A DNA stretch of 64,000 bases from Candidatus Apopatosoma intestinale (GTDB lineage Bacteria > Bacillota > Clostridia > Oscillospirales > CAG-272): the NCBI GenBank assembly GCA_003524145.1, contig DODZ01000020.1, positions 1-64,000 on the forward strand. The letters run 5' to 3'. The position numbers and the translations under genes were made by a program. This document shows positions 1-7,512 of this stretch, in pieces (position 1 is the stretch's first letter; every line of letters starts with the position of its first letter). A model generated the notes under the pieces. The model worked only from the letters and a program-made list of their open reading frames with translations, ran no database searches and was not told the origin of the DNA.

Positions 1-2
1 GG

Positions 3-767
3 ATAGGAACAACAGATACCGGCGTAAAAGCCGCCGGAGCCAAGGGCGAAGCAGGCGAAAAAGGTGACAAAGGCGATGCAGGAAGAGGAATCGCAAGCAT
101 CACAGCGGAGGCTGGCAACAAGCTGGTTATTACATATACGGATGGAACAACACAGACAATAAGCATTGGCTCAACAGTGGTGTCCGAAGATAATAATGAT
201 TTTACGTATGAATTACTCTCAAATGGCACATACACTATTACAGGATTAGCAAATACAAGTCTTGTAGATATTGTTATTCCTTCAAGATATAATGGAACTT
301 TTGTCACAAGGATTGCAGCAGAAGCATTTAAAAATAATACCAATATTAAATCCGTCAGAATACATGACGGGATTACTCAAATAGGAAATTCCGCATTTGA
401 GGGTTGTATTGTTTTAAAAGATGTATCAATTTCATCTGATAGTGAGTTGAAGAAGATAGGTTCCCGTGCATTTTATGGATGTGTGGCGATGAATAGTATA
501 TATGTACCGGAGACAGTAACATTTATAGGCAGTTACGCTTTTTATTCATCAGGTTTAAAAACGGCGACATTTGCCGCCACGAGCGGATGGAACTTGTACG
601 GAAAATTCAATGGTTATCAGGCACATTTAAATCCCACTAATGCAGCAAACGCAGCAAAAGCACTATCTACAAATTATACATCGCATACTGCAAGTGATTT
701 TTATAAGCAAAACTGGGAAAGAAATATCAATCTTACCCTCACATATGGATATGACAGGGAACTGTAA
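3..767 (+). CDS. BspA-type LRR_5 surface protein with collagen-like segment (C-terminal part)
   Basis: The reading frame is open from the window edge, so only about 254 C-terminal residues are visible and the true start lies upstream. The first residues are Gly-X-Y triplets (GAKGEAGEKGDKGDAGRG), a collagen-like stretch, followed by a short beta segment typical of linkers in clostridial surface proteins. From about nt 190 come Leu-rich repeats of the BspA/LRR_5 type, with the signature 'IGNSAFEGC' and 'IGSRAFYGC' units. LRR_5 proteins are usually secreted or wall-attached and bind host or microbial surfaces; that role is inferred. The end (TYGYDREL) shows no LPXTG or membrane anchor. A strong hairpin terminator follows the stop. 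Confidence 0.8.
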   Translation: MGTTDTGVKAAGAKGEAGEKGDKGDAGRGIASITAEAGNKLVITYTDGTTQTISIGSTVVSEDNNDFTYELLSNGTYTITGLANTSLVDIVIPSRYNGTFVTRIAAEAFKNNTNIKSVRIHDGITQIGNSAFEGCIVLKDVSISSDSELKKIGSRAFYGCVAMNSIYVPETVTFIGSYAFYSSGLKTATFAATSGWNLYGKFNGYQAHLNPTNAANAAKALSTNYTSHTASDFYKQNWERNINLTLTYGYDREL

Positions 768-776
768 TCATTATGC

Positions 777-804
777 CAAAAGCCCTCTTCGGAGGGCTTT
801 TTCG
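777..804 (+). terminator. Rho-independent terminator after the LRR_5 gene
   Basis: Perfect 7-bp stem AGCCCTC / GAGGGCT with a TTCG tetraloop, preceded by A and followed by a T run. It lies about 10 nt after the stop codon of the partial LRR_5 gene. Confidence 0.85.
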
Positions 805-812
805 TTATATAC

Positions 813-854
813 AAAAAGGAAGCGCACCAAGGGGGGACGGTGCGCTTCCTTTTT
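813..854. terminator. Bidirectional terminator between convergent units
   Basis: Perfect inverted repeat, 16 bp per arm (AAAAAGGAAGCGCACC and its complement), around a G-rich 10-nt loop. The A run before and T run after make it usable in both directions. On the minus strand it ends the unit made of the large LRR_5 gene and the 40-residue mini-gene. Confidence 0.85.
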
Positions 855-916
855 ATTCAAAAGAGATTTACTCGATTGACGATTTTATTTTGTGGGATAT
901 TTCCGCGGGTGGCTCA

Positions 917-1039
917 TCAGACAGGGAGATCGGGAAGCTCTATTCCCTTGTCGGTGCTGTCGAGAGACGAAGTACGGATTATATCATCATCCTGCAGGAT
1001 TATCAGCTCTATCACAGCCGATTCAAAAATTTCTTTCAT
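917..1039 (-). CDS. 40-residue mini-protein downstream of an LRR_5 gene
   Basis: Short open frame that starts MKEIFESAVIELIILQ, continues through an acidic DDD stretch and ends IELPDLPV. It sits 18 nt downstream of the stop of the large LRR_5 gene, on the same strand, and has an excellent ribosome binding site (GGAGG, 6 nt before the ATG). A strong terminator follows 62 nt after its stop. There is no signal peptide; the N-terminal third would form an amphipathic helix. I recall similar short acidic proteins near BspA-like genes in Ruminococcus-type genomes, but no function is known to me. The good RBS and the position in a closed transcription unit argue that it is expressed. Confidence 0.6.
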   Translation of the reverse strand: MKEIFESAVIELIILQDDDIIRTSSLDSTDKGIELPDLPV

Positions 1040-1057
1040 GTTTTTCCTCCCGTGATT

Positions 1058-4000
1058 TTAGTCGAGTTCACCCTCGAAACCGCCTGTCTTATCTGCATTT
1101 GCAAAGTTGAAAGCGGAAACGCCGTATTTATAAGTGCAACGGGCAAGCTCGCCTGTCTTATCGTTTTTATCCTGCTTTGAGTAAGCATATGATTTTATGC
1201 TGTATGATACGCTTTCGCCTACGACACCGTTACAGGATATTGTGCAGGTAAATACCTTATCAAACTCGGTAGCGTAGACATCATCGCTGTATATCTTGTA
1301 TTCGTTCGCGGCTGTACCTTTCTTGAAATCTGCGCTTGTATAAGTCTTATCGCCGATAGTGAGAACCGTATTTTCCACATCGGTGGTGATAAAGTAAAAT
1401 ACTATCTTATTTGTGGAATCAAAGTATATTGTTTTGCCTTTGAAATGAGCGTTCTCAAGCTTTGTTCCGGTTGTTTTGTTGTCGGTTGTCGTGACGGCGG
1501 AATATGCTGTTCCCATGCCCTCATAGCCTGCATTTATCAGTGTATCTGTTTTGTAGCCTGTGAATTTCTGAGCGGCTGTACAGTAGTCGAAGATATCATA
1601 TATCAGCGGCTTGAGCAGGGAATATTTTTTCTCGCTGTATTGGAGTGTATTTGCATCGCATTCGAGAAGCTTTTCAAAATATTTTTTCAGGCTGACATTT
1701 TTAATTGATTTTATCACATTGCCGTCGCAGACAAGCTCAACATTTATGAAATCGCCGAGCTGCTGGGGTGCTATACCGCGGAAAACAAACTTATATTTGT
1801 TTTCGCCTGCATTTGCAAGAGCGGGAGAAACTTCCTCCGTAAAGCCGCCCATGGTAAAGCGAACCTTAACTACATCCTTTATATTATCGGAGAAGAGCGC
1901 ATAGATGTTATATGAGAAATCCTTGCCGAGAGTAGCCGAATTATTGAGATAATCGCGAACGATATATTTGCGTCCGTACTGAATGGCATGCTCTACTGCG
2001 GTGCTGCTGACGGTTTCGCCGTCCTTGTTTACTCTGTTTTTCGGGCAGATGAGTATAGCATCGTAGGGGAATACAATTTTGGCAGAAGCTATTTCAACAG
2101 AGTCCGGCTCAATATATATGAATTTCAGGCTCGTACAACCATTGAAAGCATATTCACCGATATATTTGACGGATTTCGTGATGGTTAAAACTTCCGGCAG
2201 ACTGGAGCATCCCTCAAAAGCGCGCTGACCTATGTATGACACGCTTTCCGGAATATTTATCTTTGCAAGCGATGAGCAGAATCTGAATGTTGCACCGTCT
2301 ATTTTTGTAAGTGATGCGGGGAGCTGAACCTCTGTCAGCAGAGTACAGCTGTTGAATGCATTTTGTCTCACTATTGTTACATCGTCGGGAACGACGAGTT
2401 TTCCGGCAAGCTTCTTCGGAGCCATAACGAGCATTTTTCCTTGGCTGGTGTTGGAGTAGAGAACGCCGTCTGCCGCAGTGTAGTATTTGCTTCCTTCTTC
2501 GCATTCAAATCTTTCAAGCTCTGTGCAGAGGTCTAAAGCGGATGACTGGATATTTATCACTGTTTTCGGTATTGTCAAAGTATTGCCGTCAAGAGCATAT
2601 ACGAATAACATTACGCTTTTATCAAGATTATAAAGAATTCCGTCCTCTGTGCGGTAATATGTATTCATCCAGTCTACTGTTATAGACTCTATTCCCATAC
2701 AACTCGAGAAAGAGTTCGTAATGTTATATTGTATTGCATTGATGTCTGGCGTATAATGCACTGAACTGGGGATATGAAAATGCTTTATTCCAGTGCATCC
2801 GCCAAAGGCACTGTTGCCTATTCCCGTAAGCGAAGTATTCGGTAGTTTTATTTCGGTGAGAGCGGTGCAATCAGAGAAAACGCTTGCTCCGATATATTCA
2901 AGCGTATTCGGAAGAGTAATGCTCTTGAGTACTTTTTTGTAGGCATAGAATGTTCTGTCACCAAGTTCTGTTATGCCCTCGCCGACTACTACATCTGAGA
3001 AGCTTTCCTTGTATTTATCCCAAGGCTTTTCACTGTTGTATTCCCAGTTGCCTGTAGTGCCACATCCGCTGAAGAGCATAACCTTATTGTCGTAAATTCT
3101 CCACTCAATTGTGTAGATGCTTCCGCTGTAGAGTACCTTTGCAAAGGTATTTCCGTGTGCCTGCGCATAGCTCTCGGCAGTGGAGCCGGCATCTCCGTAG
3201 ATGACGGTGGAGGCAGGTATATCGGCGCCGCCGTCTATTATCACATCAGGGGAAAGGAAGAAAACTTTTTCAAAACTGCTGCCCGAGAAAGCACCCGCAT
3301 CGATTTGCGTTACGGCGCTCGGTATATTTATGCTCGGAAGTTCGGGAACATACGAGAGTGCACGCGCACCGATGGTTGTTACACTGCCGTCTGTCGGGAT
3401 AACACCGTTTTTGCAGATTGCGATAAGCTTGCTCTCATTTGTACTTATGAAGCAATTCAAATCTCTGTTATAATATGTTGTGGTTCCTTCGCCGAATATG
3501 ACTGTTGACAGATTGTCACAGAAAACAAACGGGTTTTCGCCGATGCTTGTTATGCAATCCGGTATTACAATGCTCGATAGCTTTTTACATCCGGAGAATG
3601 CCCAGTCACCTATTGCGGTGACGCTGCCGTCTGTCGGGATAACGCTCGTGTTGCATCCCGAGAGCAGAGTTTTTGTCGCAGTTTCTATGATGCAGTTGCC
3701 GTCACTGTGGAAAACAGGGTTGTTTTCGCTGACAGTTATCTTTTCAAGCCCGATATTCAGAGAAAATGTACGCGTTCCTATTCTTGCCACAGTGCTGGGA
3801 ATGTATATCTCTTTGAGGTTGTCGCAAGCGGAAAACGCACTGTCGCCTATGGTAGTCACGCCCTCGGGTATGACAACACTTGTAATATTCCTACAGTTAT
3901 AAAAAGCACATGAGGCGATAGTTGTTATTCCATCGCCTATTTCTACGGAAAGAATATCGTTTGCGTGACGATGCCACGGACACAGCAAATTACCGTCCGG

Positions 4001-4201
4001 ACCGTAGTTTGCCATTTTTCCCGTGCCCTCAAATTTAAGCAAGCCCGTATCTGTATCAAATGACCATGTTATATTGCTTCCGTCGCCCTCGCCGCCGCAT
4101 TTTCCGCTGTAATTTACCGCGTTCAGCGAGAAGCAAAGCGCACACATAATTGTAGCTATTGCAACACAAAGCAATAGCAATTTCCAATGTTTTTTCATCA
4201 T
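1058..4201 (-). CDS. Large secreted BspA-type LRR_5 protein
   Basis: About 1047 residues. The N-terminus MMKKHWKLLLLCVAIATIMC is a signal peptide (Lys-rich start, long hydrophobic core). The mature part opens with a 'CGGEGDGSNITWSFD...LKFEGTGKM' unit, a motif that precedes LRR_5 arrays in many clostridial proteins. At least two blocks of LRR_5 repeats follow ('IGDSAFSACDNL', 'IGNSAFGGCTGI', 'IGQRAFEGCSSL'), then about 250 C-terminal residues of unknown fold. I chose the ATG at 4201 because the GGAGG lies 5 nt ahead of it; an upstream in-frame ATG at 4213 overlaps this RBS. No sortase motif is visible. Likely an extracellular ligand-binding protein; the ligand is unknown. Confidence 0.85.
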   Translation of the reverse strand: MMKKHWKLLLLCVAIATIMCALCFSLNAVNYSGKCGGEGDGSNITWSFDTDTGLLKFEGTGKMANYGPDGNLLCPWHRHANDILSVEIGDGITTIASCAFYNCRNITSVVIPEGVTTIGDSAFSACDNLKEIYIPSTVARIGTRTFSLNIGLEKITVSENNPVFHSDGNCIIETATKTLLSGCNTSVIPTDGSVTAIGDWAFSGCKKLSSIVIPDCITSIGENPFVFCDNLSTVIFGEGTTTYYNRDLNCFISTNESKLIAICKNGVIPTDGSVTTIGARALSYVPELPSINIPSAVTQIDAGAFSGSSFEKVFFLSPDVIIDGGADIPASTVIYGDAGSTAESYAQAHGNTFAKVLYSGSIYTIEWRIYDNKVMLFSGCGTTGNWEYNSEKPWDKYKESFSDVVVGEGITELGDRTFYAYKKVLKSITLPNTLEYIGASVFSDCTALTEIKLPNTSLTGIGNSAFGGCTGIKHFHIPSSVHYTPDINAIQYNITNSFSSCMGIESITVDWMNTYYRTEDGILYNLDKSVMLFVYALDGNTLTIPKTVINIQSSALDLCTELERFECEEGSKYYTAADGVLYSNTSQGKMLVMAPKKLAGKLVVPDDVTIVRQNAFNSCTLLTEVQLPASLTKIDGATFRFCSSLAKINIPESVSYIGQRAFEGCSSLPEVLTITKSVKYIGEYAFNGCTSLKFIYIEPDSVEIASAKIVFPYDAILICPKNRVNKDGETVSSTAVEHAIQYGRKYIVRDYLNNSATLGKDFSYNIYALFSDNIKDVVKVRFTMGGFTEEVSPALANAGENKYKFVFRGIAPQQLGDFINVELVCDGNVIKSIKNVSLKKYFEKLLECDANTLQYSEKKYSLLKPLIYDIFDYCTAAQKFTGYKTDTLINAGYEGMGTAYSAVTTTDNKTTGTKLENAHFKGKTIYFDSTNKIVFYFITTDVENTVLTIGDKTYTSADFKKGTAANEYKIYSDDVYATEFDKVFTCTISCNGVVGESVSYSIKSYAYSKQDKNDKTGELARCTYKYGVSAFNFANADKTGGFEGELD

Positions 4202-4376
4202 TTCATCCTCCATATACAGTATTTACAAGAGAGTCAATTGCCGCAAAATATGGTATAATTGACAATTCATGAGTATATTTTACATTCATACGCTATCGAT
4301 TTCAATAGAAAACGGCATTTTGAATTATCTGTTCACAACATTGTGGAGCAAATTCACAGCTTTTTTGCAAAGGCGA

Positions 4377-4405
4377 TTGACATAATTGAAAAAATGCTGT
4401 ATAAT
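4377..4405 (+). promoter_or_regulatory. Sigma-A promoter of the XRE/SPFH-LRR/protease operon
   Basis: Consensus -35 TTGACA (4377-4382), 17-nt spacer, consensus -10 TATAAT (4400-4405). The RBS of the XRE gene (GGA, 4435-4437) follows about 30 nt later. Confidence 0.85.
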
Positions 4406-4447
4406 TTGTATAATAATGTAGCAATGCATCGAAAGGACAGAAAATAA

Positions 4448-4813
4448 ATGCTTACGGAATTCGGAAAAATTTTGCGTATAATCAGAATAAACAGCGGTGA
4501 CAGCTCAAGAGCAATGGCAAAAAAGCTGAATCTTTCCCCCTCTTATCTGTCGGCTATAGAAAACGGAAAAAGAAACATTCCCTCTGATATAGAAAAGCTG
4601 CTCTGCGATGCATATCCGCTTTCTTCGACGGATGTTACGAAAATACGTAAAACCATCGTCGGTTCATGTACATCGATAAAGATAAATCTCACGGAATTTG
4701 CAGAAAAGAAGAAGCGGCTTATTTTTGCCATTTCGCGCGACGATATAGCAAACGAAACACTCGATAGGATAGAGGATCTGATTTTTCACAGTGAGAGGGA
4801 TGGGCAAAAATGA
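4448..4813 (+). CDS. XRE-family helix-turn-helix regulator
   Basis: 121 residues. Residues 1-55 form an XRE/Cro-type HTH (LTEFGKILRIIR, then AMAKKLNLSPSYLSAIENGK, the classical turn and recognition helix). The remaining 65 residues contain a conserved-looking helical segment (LTEFAEKKKRLIFAI) of the kind seen in HigA-like antitoxins and phage-type repressors. It is the first gene behind a consensus promoter and overlaps the next gene by 4 nt (ATGA), so the two are translationally coupled. It probably regulates its own operon; no operator palindrome is obvious at the promoter. No RelE/HigB-type toxin partner is present, which argues against a simple toxin-antitoxin pair. Confidence 0.85.
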   Translation: MLTEFGKILRIIRINSGDSSRAMAKKLNLSPSYLSAIENGKRNIPSDIEKLLCDAYPLSSTDVTKIRKTIVGSCTSIKINLTEFAEKKKRLIFAISRDDIANETLDRIEDLIFHSERDGQK

Positions 4814-6327
4814 GAAATAACAGCATTGAACCGGCTCCGGCTTTCAATTTTGCCTTCGGCTTCGGCAATGTGCGCATCTGGGCTTTTGAAAATGAGGCTT
4901 CGTCAAAAAGCACATTTTTTGCCGGAATGAGCGGTACTTATCTGCTCAAGGTAAATGACGAAGCCGCTTTTGCGGGCAGATTCGGCAGCAGAAAGCGCAG
5001 GCTTTCGGAAAAGGTGCGCAGCGAGACTGTGGCAATAGTAAGAAAGCTCGGCGAAGAGGCGCTCATGGATTATTCCGAGAGCTTTGATATCTATCGCCAA
5101 TATACGAGAAAGCACATCCGCGCACTGCAGGATATAATCTGTGAAAAACTGCAGAAATCTCCGGATTTTTCGGCGATGGGATTGCATGCCGTTTCCGTTA
5201 GTATAGACAATATCATCATGTGTGGGTGCGATGAACCTGCAAATTACAGATTGCGCGGCGATGTCAGACCGCGAGGCACTTACTCTGCGGCAAAGCTGAT
5301 TGCCGTGGCGGCATTTTCATTTGTCATGTGCGCGGGCGTTTTCTTTTTTATAAATAATCTGCTCCCGAAAAGACAACCCGATACGCCTACTGTAACTTTG
5401 CAGACCACTGTGAGCGATACGACAGCGCAGAGCAGTACTTCTTCTTCCGATACGACATCGTCGGAGAATAGCGTAGCTTCGACAAGCGAGACGACGGCAA
5501 CAACCGCAACTACAACCGAAACAACCGCAACGACAACCACCACAACGGAGACGACTGCAACGATAAGACCGCCGCAGAACCACACGGACGGCGATGTTTT
5601 TGATTATGGCGACTTTACCGTGCGCGTAGATGGCATCCGATGCATTATAGAAAAATATAACGGTAGCGAAACGAATGTATATATTCCCGACAAAATAGAC
5701 GGGCTGACGGTATACAGAATAGAATATAACGCTTTTCAGAATAATTTTACACTCGAAAGTGTTCGTTTTCCGAGTTCACTCAAGGAGATAGGAGGATCTT
5801 CGTTCAATAATTGTACTTCGCTTTCTTCCGTGACATTTCCTTATGGCTTGGAAAGAATTGAAGCAGGTGCTTTTTCTTATTGCACATCTCTTACGGAAAT
5901 TTCGCTTCCCGACACGGTAAAGGTTTTTGACGGCTATGTTTTCCAGCATTGTCTCTCACTGAAAAGTGCAAAGCTTGCGGGCAGTTTCAGCGAAATGAAT
6001 TCTACTTTTGCTTATTGTACGAGCCTTGAAAATGTAACTATTCCCGATAGTGTTAAAATCATTTCCGGCTCTTGTTTCCGCGCCTGCAAAGATATAAAGG
6101 AGATACGGCTTCCCGAGGGATTGAAGATGATAAAAGAAACCGGTTTCTGGGAATGCGATGGTTTGGTTACGGTATATATCCCGAAGAATATCGTGGTTGA
6201 CGATGACGCTTTTCTCGGGTGTCATGATACAGTCTTTTATGTTTATGCAGACGAGCTTCCCGCTGGTTGGGGAAAGAGTTGGGAGCAAGCCGATTTCAGC
6301 GCAAAGACAATAAAGGAGGCGCCGTGA
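4810..6327 (+). CDS. Membrane protein: SPFH-like cytoplasmic domain, Thr-rich linker, extracellular LRR_5 domain
   Basis: 505 residues. Residues 1-150 resemble the core of SPFH/YdjI-type proteins: a strand segment GTYLLKVNDEAAFAGRFGS, then a long helical part ending in ALQDIICEKLQ and a final strand LHAVSVSIDNIIM. This assignment comes from pattern and order only. One transmembrane helix follows (about 163-185, LIAVAAFSFVMCAGVFFFI), then a Ser/Thr linker with many TTT/ETT repeats (about 195-255), then an LRR_5 domain ('IGGSSFNNCTSL', 'IEAGAFSYCTSL'). The topology should place the N-terminus inside and the LRR outside, with no cleavable signal. It is coupled to the upstream XRE gene and is followed after 1 nt by the protease gene. 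It could be a transmembrane sensor. Confidence 0.75.
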   Translation: MRNNSIEPAPAFNFAFGFGNVRIWAFENEASSKSTFFAGMSGTYLLKVNDEAAFAGRFGSRKRRLSEKVRSETVAIVRKLGEEALMDYSESFDIYRQYTRKHIRALQDIICEKLQKSPDFSAMGLHAVSVSIDNIIMCGCDEPANYRLRGDVRPRGTYSAAKLIAVAAFSFVMCAGVFFFINNLLPKRQPDTPTVTLQTTVSDTTAQSSTSSSDTTSSENSVASTSETTATTATTTETTATTTTTTETTATIRPPQNHTDGDVFDYGDFTVRVDGIRCIIEKYNGSETNVYIPDKIDGLTVYRIEYNAFQNNFTLESVRFPSSLKEIGGSSFNNCTSLSSVTFPYGLERIEAGAFSYCTSLTEISLPDTVKVFDGYVFQHCLSLKSAKLAGSFSEMNSTFAYCTSLENVTIPDSVKIISGSCFRACKDIKEIRLPEGLKMIKETGFWECDGLVTVYIPKNIVVDDDAFLGCHDTVFYVYADELPAGWGKSWEQADFSAKTIKEAP

Positions 6328-6328
6328 T

Positions 6329-7066
6329 ATGGAAAATTTATTTTGCCCCATCTGCGGAAGCAGGCGCGTTTCTCCCGCCGCAAACGGCATATATATGTGT
6401 GCTTCATGTGATAATGCTTTCTCATTTACAAAGGAAGTCACGTATGCGAAAACCACGGCTGATATATATAAAGCCTCTGTCGAATGTGTGCTTGAAATCA
6501 ATACAATAGCGGGTGAAAACGAATCTTCCGGTACCGGAATCATCATTTCGCCGCACGGATATGTGCTTACAAATGCACACATCACCGGTGAAGCAATGAC
6601 GGGCGTCGGCAATATGAAAAATTATTGTGATGTGATAATCGCAGGCAGGCGCCCGAGAGAAATTCTTTTCAGGGCAGAGCTTATCTACAGCGATAAAGCA
6701 GCAGATCTTGCGCTTCTTTATTGTGCAGAGGCTGAGGAAATGCCTGCGCTGAAGATTTCATACAGCACCGTCAAGACGGGCGATAAAATCTGCGTCATCG
6801 GCAACGGCAAAGGTGAAGGACTGGGCATAGTGGACGGCATAGTCAGCGACACCTGCAGGGAAATAGGCGGGAGAAAGCTGATGATGATTTCAGCCCCCGT
6901 AACAACGGGATATTCCGGCGGACCTGTGCTGAGCGCAGACGGGGAATTTATCGGCATGGTTACCGGCGGCAGAGACGGAGAAACCGCTATGAACTATGCC
7001 ATTCCGTCAGTCACTATCAGAAAATTTCTTGCCTCGGCAGAGAAAAAAGCCGGTATCAGGCTATAA
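6329..7066 (+). CDS. Zinc-ribbon trypsin-like serine protease (S1/HtrA-type)
   Basis: 245 residues. Residues 1-30 are a zinc ribbon (C6, C9, C24, C27; CPICG and CASC). Residues about 48-240 form a trypsin/HtrA-type protease fold with a complete triad: H84 in TNAHI, D126 in KAADLALL and S196 in TTGYSGGPV. There is no signal peptide, transmembrane helix or PDZ domain, so it should be cytosolic, unlike most HtrA proteins. The start follows an AGGAGG ribosome binding site that lies inside the end of the SPFH-LRR gene. It is the third gene of the operon and a likely functional partner of the membrane protein; its substrate is unknown. Confidence 0.85.
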   Translation: MENLFCPICGSRRVSPAANGIYMCASCDNAFSFTKEVTYAKTTADIYKASVECVLEINTIAGENESSGTGIIISPHGYVLTNAHITGEAMTGVGNMKNYCDVIIAGRRPREILFRAELIYSDKAADLALLYCAEAEEMPALKISYSTVKTGDKICVIGNGKGEGLGIVDGIVSDTCREIGGRKLMMISAPVTTGYSGGPVLSADGEFIGMVTGGRDGETAMNYAIPSVTIRKFLASAEKKAGIRL

Positions 7067-7090
7067 CGGCGATTATAAAATAAATCAAAA

Positions 7091-7117
7091 CGGCACGGCA
7101 GATTATCTGCCGTGCCG
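7091..7117 (+). terminator. Hairpin after the protease gene
   Basis: Perfect 11-bp stem CGGCACGGCAG / CTGCCGTGCCG with an ATTAT loop, 24 nt after the stop. The following T run is weak (TATTTGT). Together with the next hairpin it probably forms a double terminator. Confidence 0.6.
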
Positions 7118-7129
7118 TATTTGTCTGTC

Positions 7130-7156
7130 AAAAAGCCCTCGCGAGAGGGCTTTTTA
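7130..7156. terminator. Bidirectional terminator between convergent operons
   Basis: Stem AGCCCTC / GAGGGCT with a GCGA loop, flanked by an A run and a T run. The same stem as at 781-798. It ends the protease operon on the plus strand and the murB-whiA-dnaE operon on the minus strand. Confidence 0.85.
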
Positions 7157-7165
7157 CATTTTTAT

Positions 7166-7507
7166 TCACGCTTTCAGATGCGTCACAAGTATGGCTATAA
7201 GACCGCGGAGAAGGAAAAGGCTGCCGAGACCCGAGAGCAGTATCAGTGCGCTTTTGCATATCTGCTTATATTTCGGCAGCTCGCCGCGCTTTTGATAATA
7301 TGCTTTTGAGGAGTTTTTTTCACTTATTAATCCCGTCGGTTTCAGCGCGTTTTTATAGGAAAACAGCGCGAACACCGCTATGAAAAACATGCCTGCCGCA
7401 AAACCGAAATACCGTGTTTTCTCGCTATAGAGATTCTGCAATATAAAAGATACTGTTATCATGGCAATCAGCCCGATGAAGATAAGTATAAAATATTTCT
7501 TCTTCAT
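7166..7507 (-). CDS. Small membrane protein of unknown function
   Basis: 113 residues. Starts MKKKYFILIFIGLIAMITVSF, which could be an uncleaved membrane helix. Two more hydrophobic helices are visible (about 35-50, FGFAAGMFFIAVFALF; about 87-108, ALILLSGLGSLFLLRGLIAIL), joined by a basic loop. I do not recognise the family. It lies 5 nt downstream of dnaE on the same strand and is the last gene before the terminator at 7130-7156, so it is probably cotranscribed with murB, whiA and dnaE. Its ribosome binding site is weak (an AAGG about 9 nt before the ATG). Confidence 0.65.
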   Translation of the reverse strand: MKKKYFILIFIGLIAMITVSFILQNLYSEKTRYFGFAAGMFFIAVFALFSYKNALKPTGLISEKNSSKAYYQKRGELPKYKQICKSALILLSGLGSLFLLRGLIAILVTHLKA

Positions 7508-7512
7508 CTTGT

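Noticed and set aside
773..1180. Plus-strand frames after the partial LRR_5 gene
   Set aside because: They run through two terminators and antisense to the mini-gene and LRR_5 gene; no RBS.
4448..4813. XRE gene as antitoxin of a toxin-antitoxin pair
   Set aside because: No small toxin gene adjoins it; the neighbours are a 505-residue membrane protein and a protease.
5280..5585. Val-rich and Cys/Arg-rich antisense frames
   Set aside because: They are products of the Thr-codon repeats (ACA/ACG) of the linker read on the other strand.
5640..6240. 218-codon minus-strand frame around 5956-6612
   Set aside because: Antisense to the LRR domain and protease gene, which both show intact motifs.
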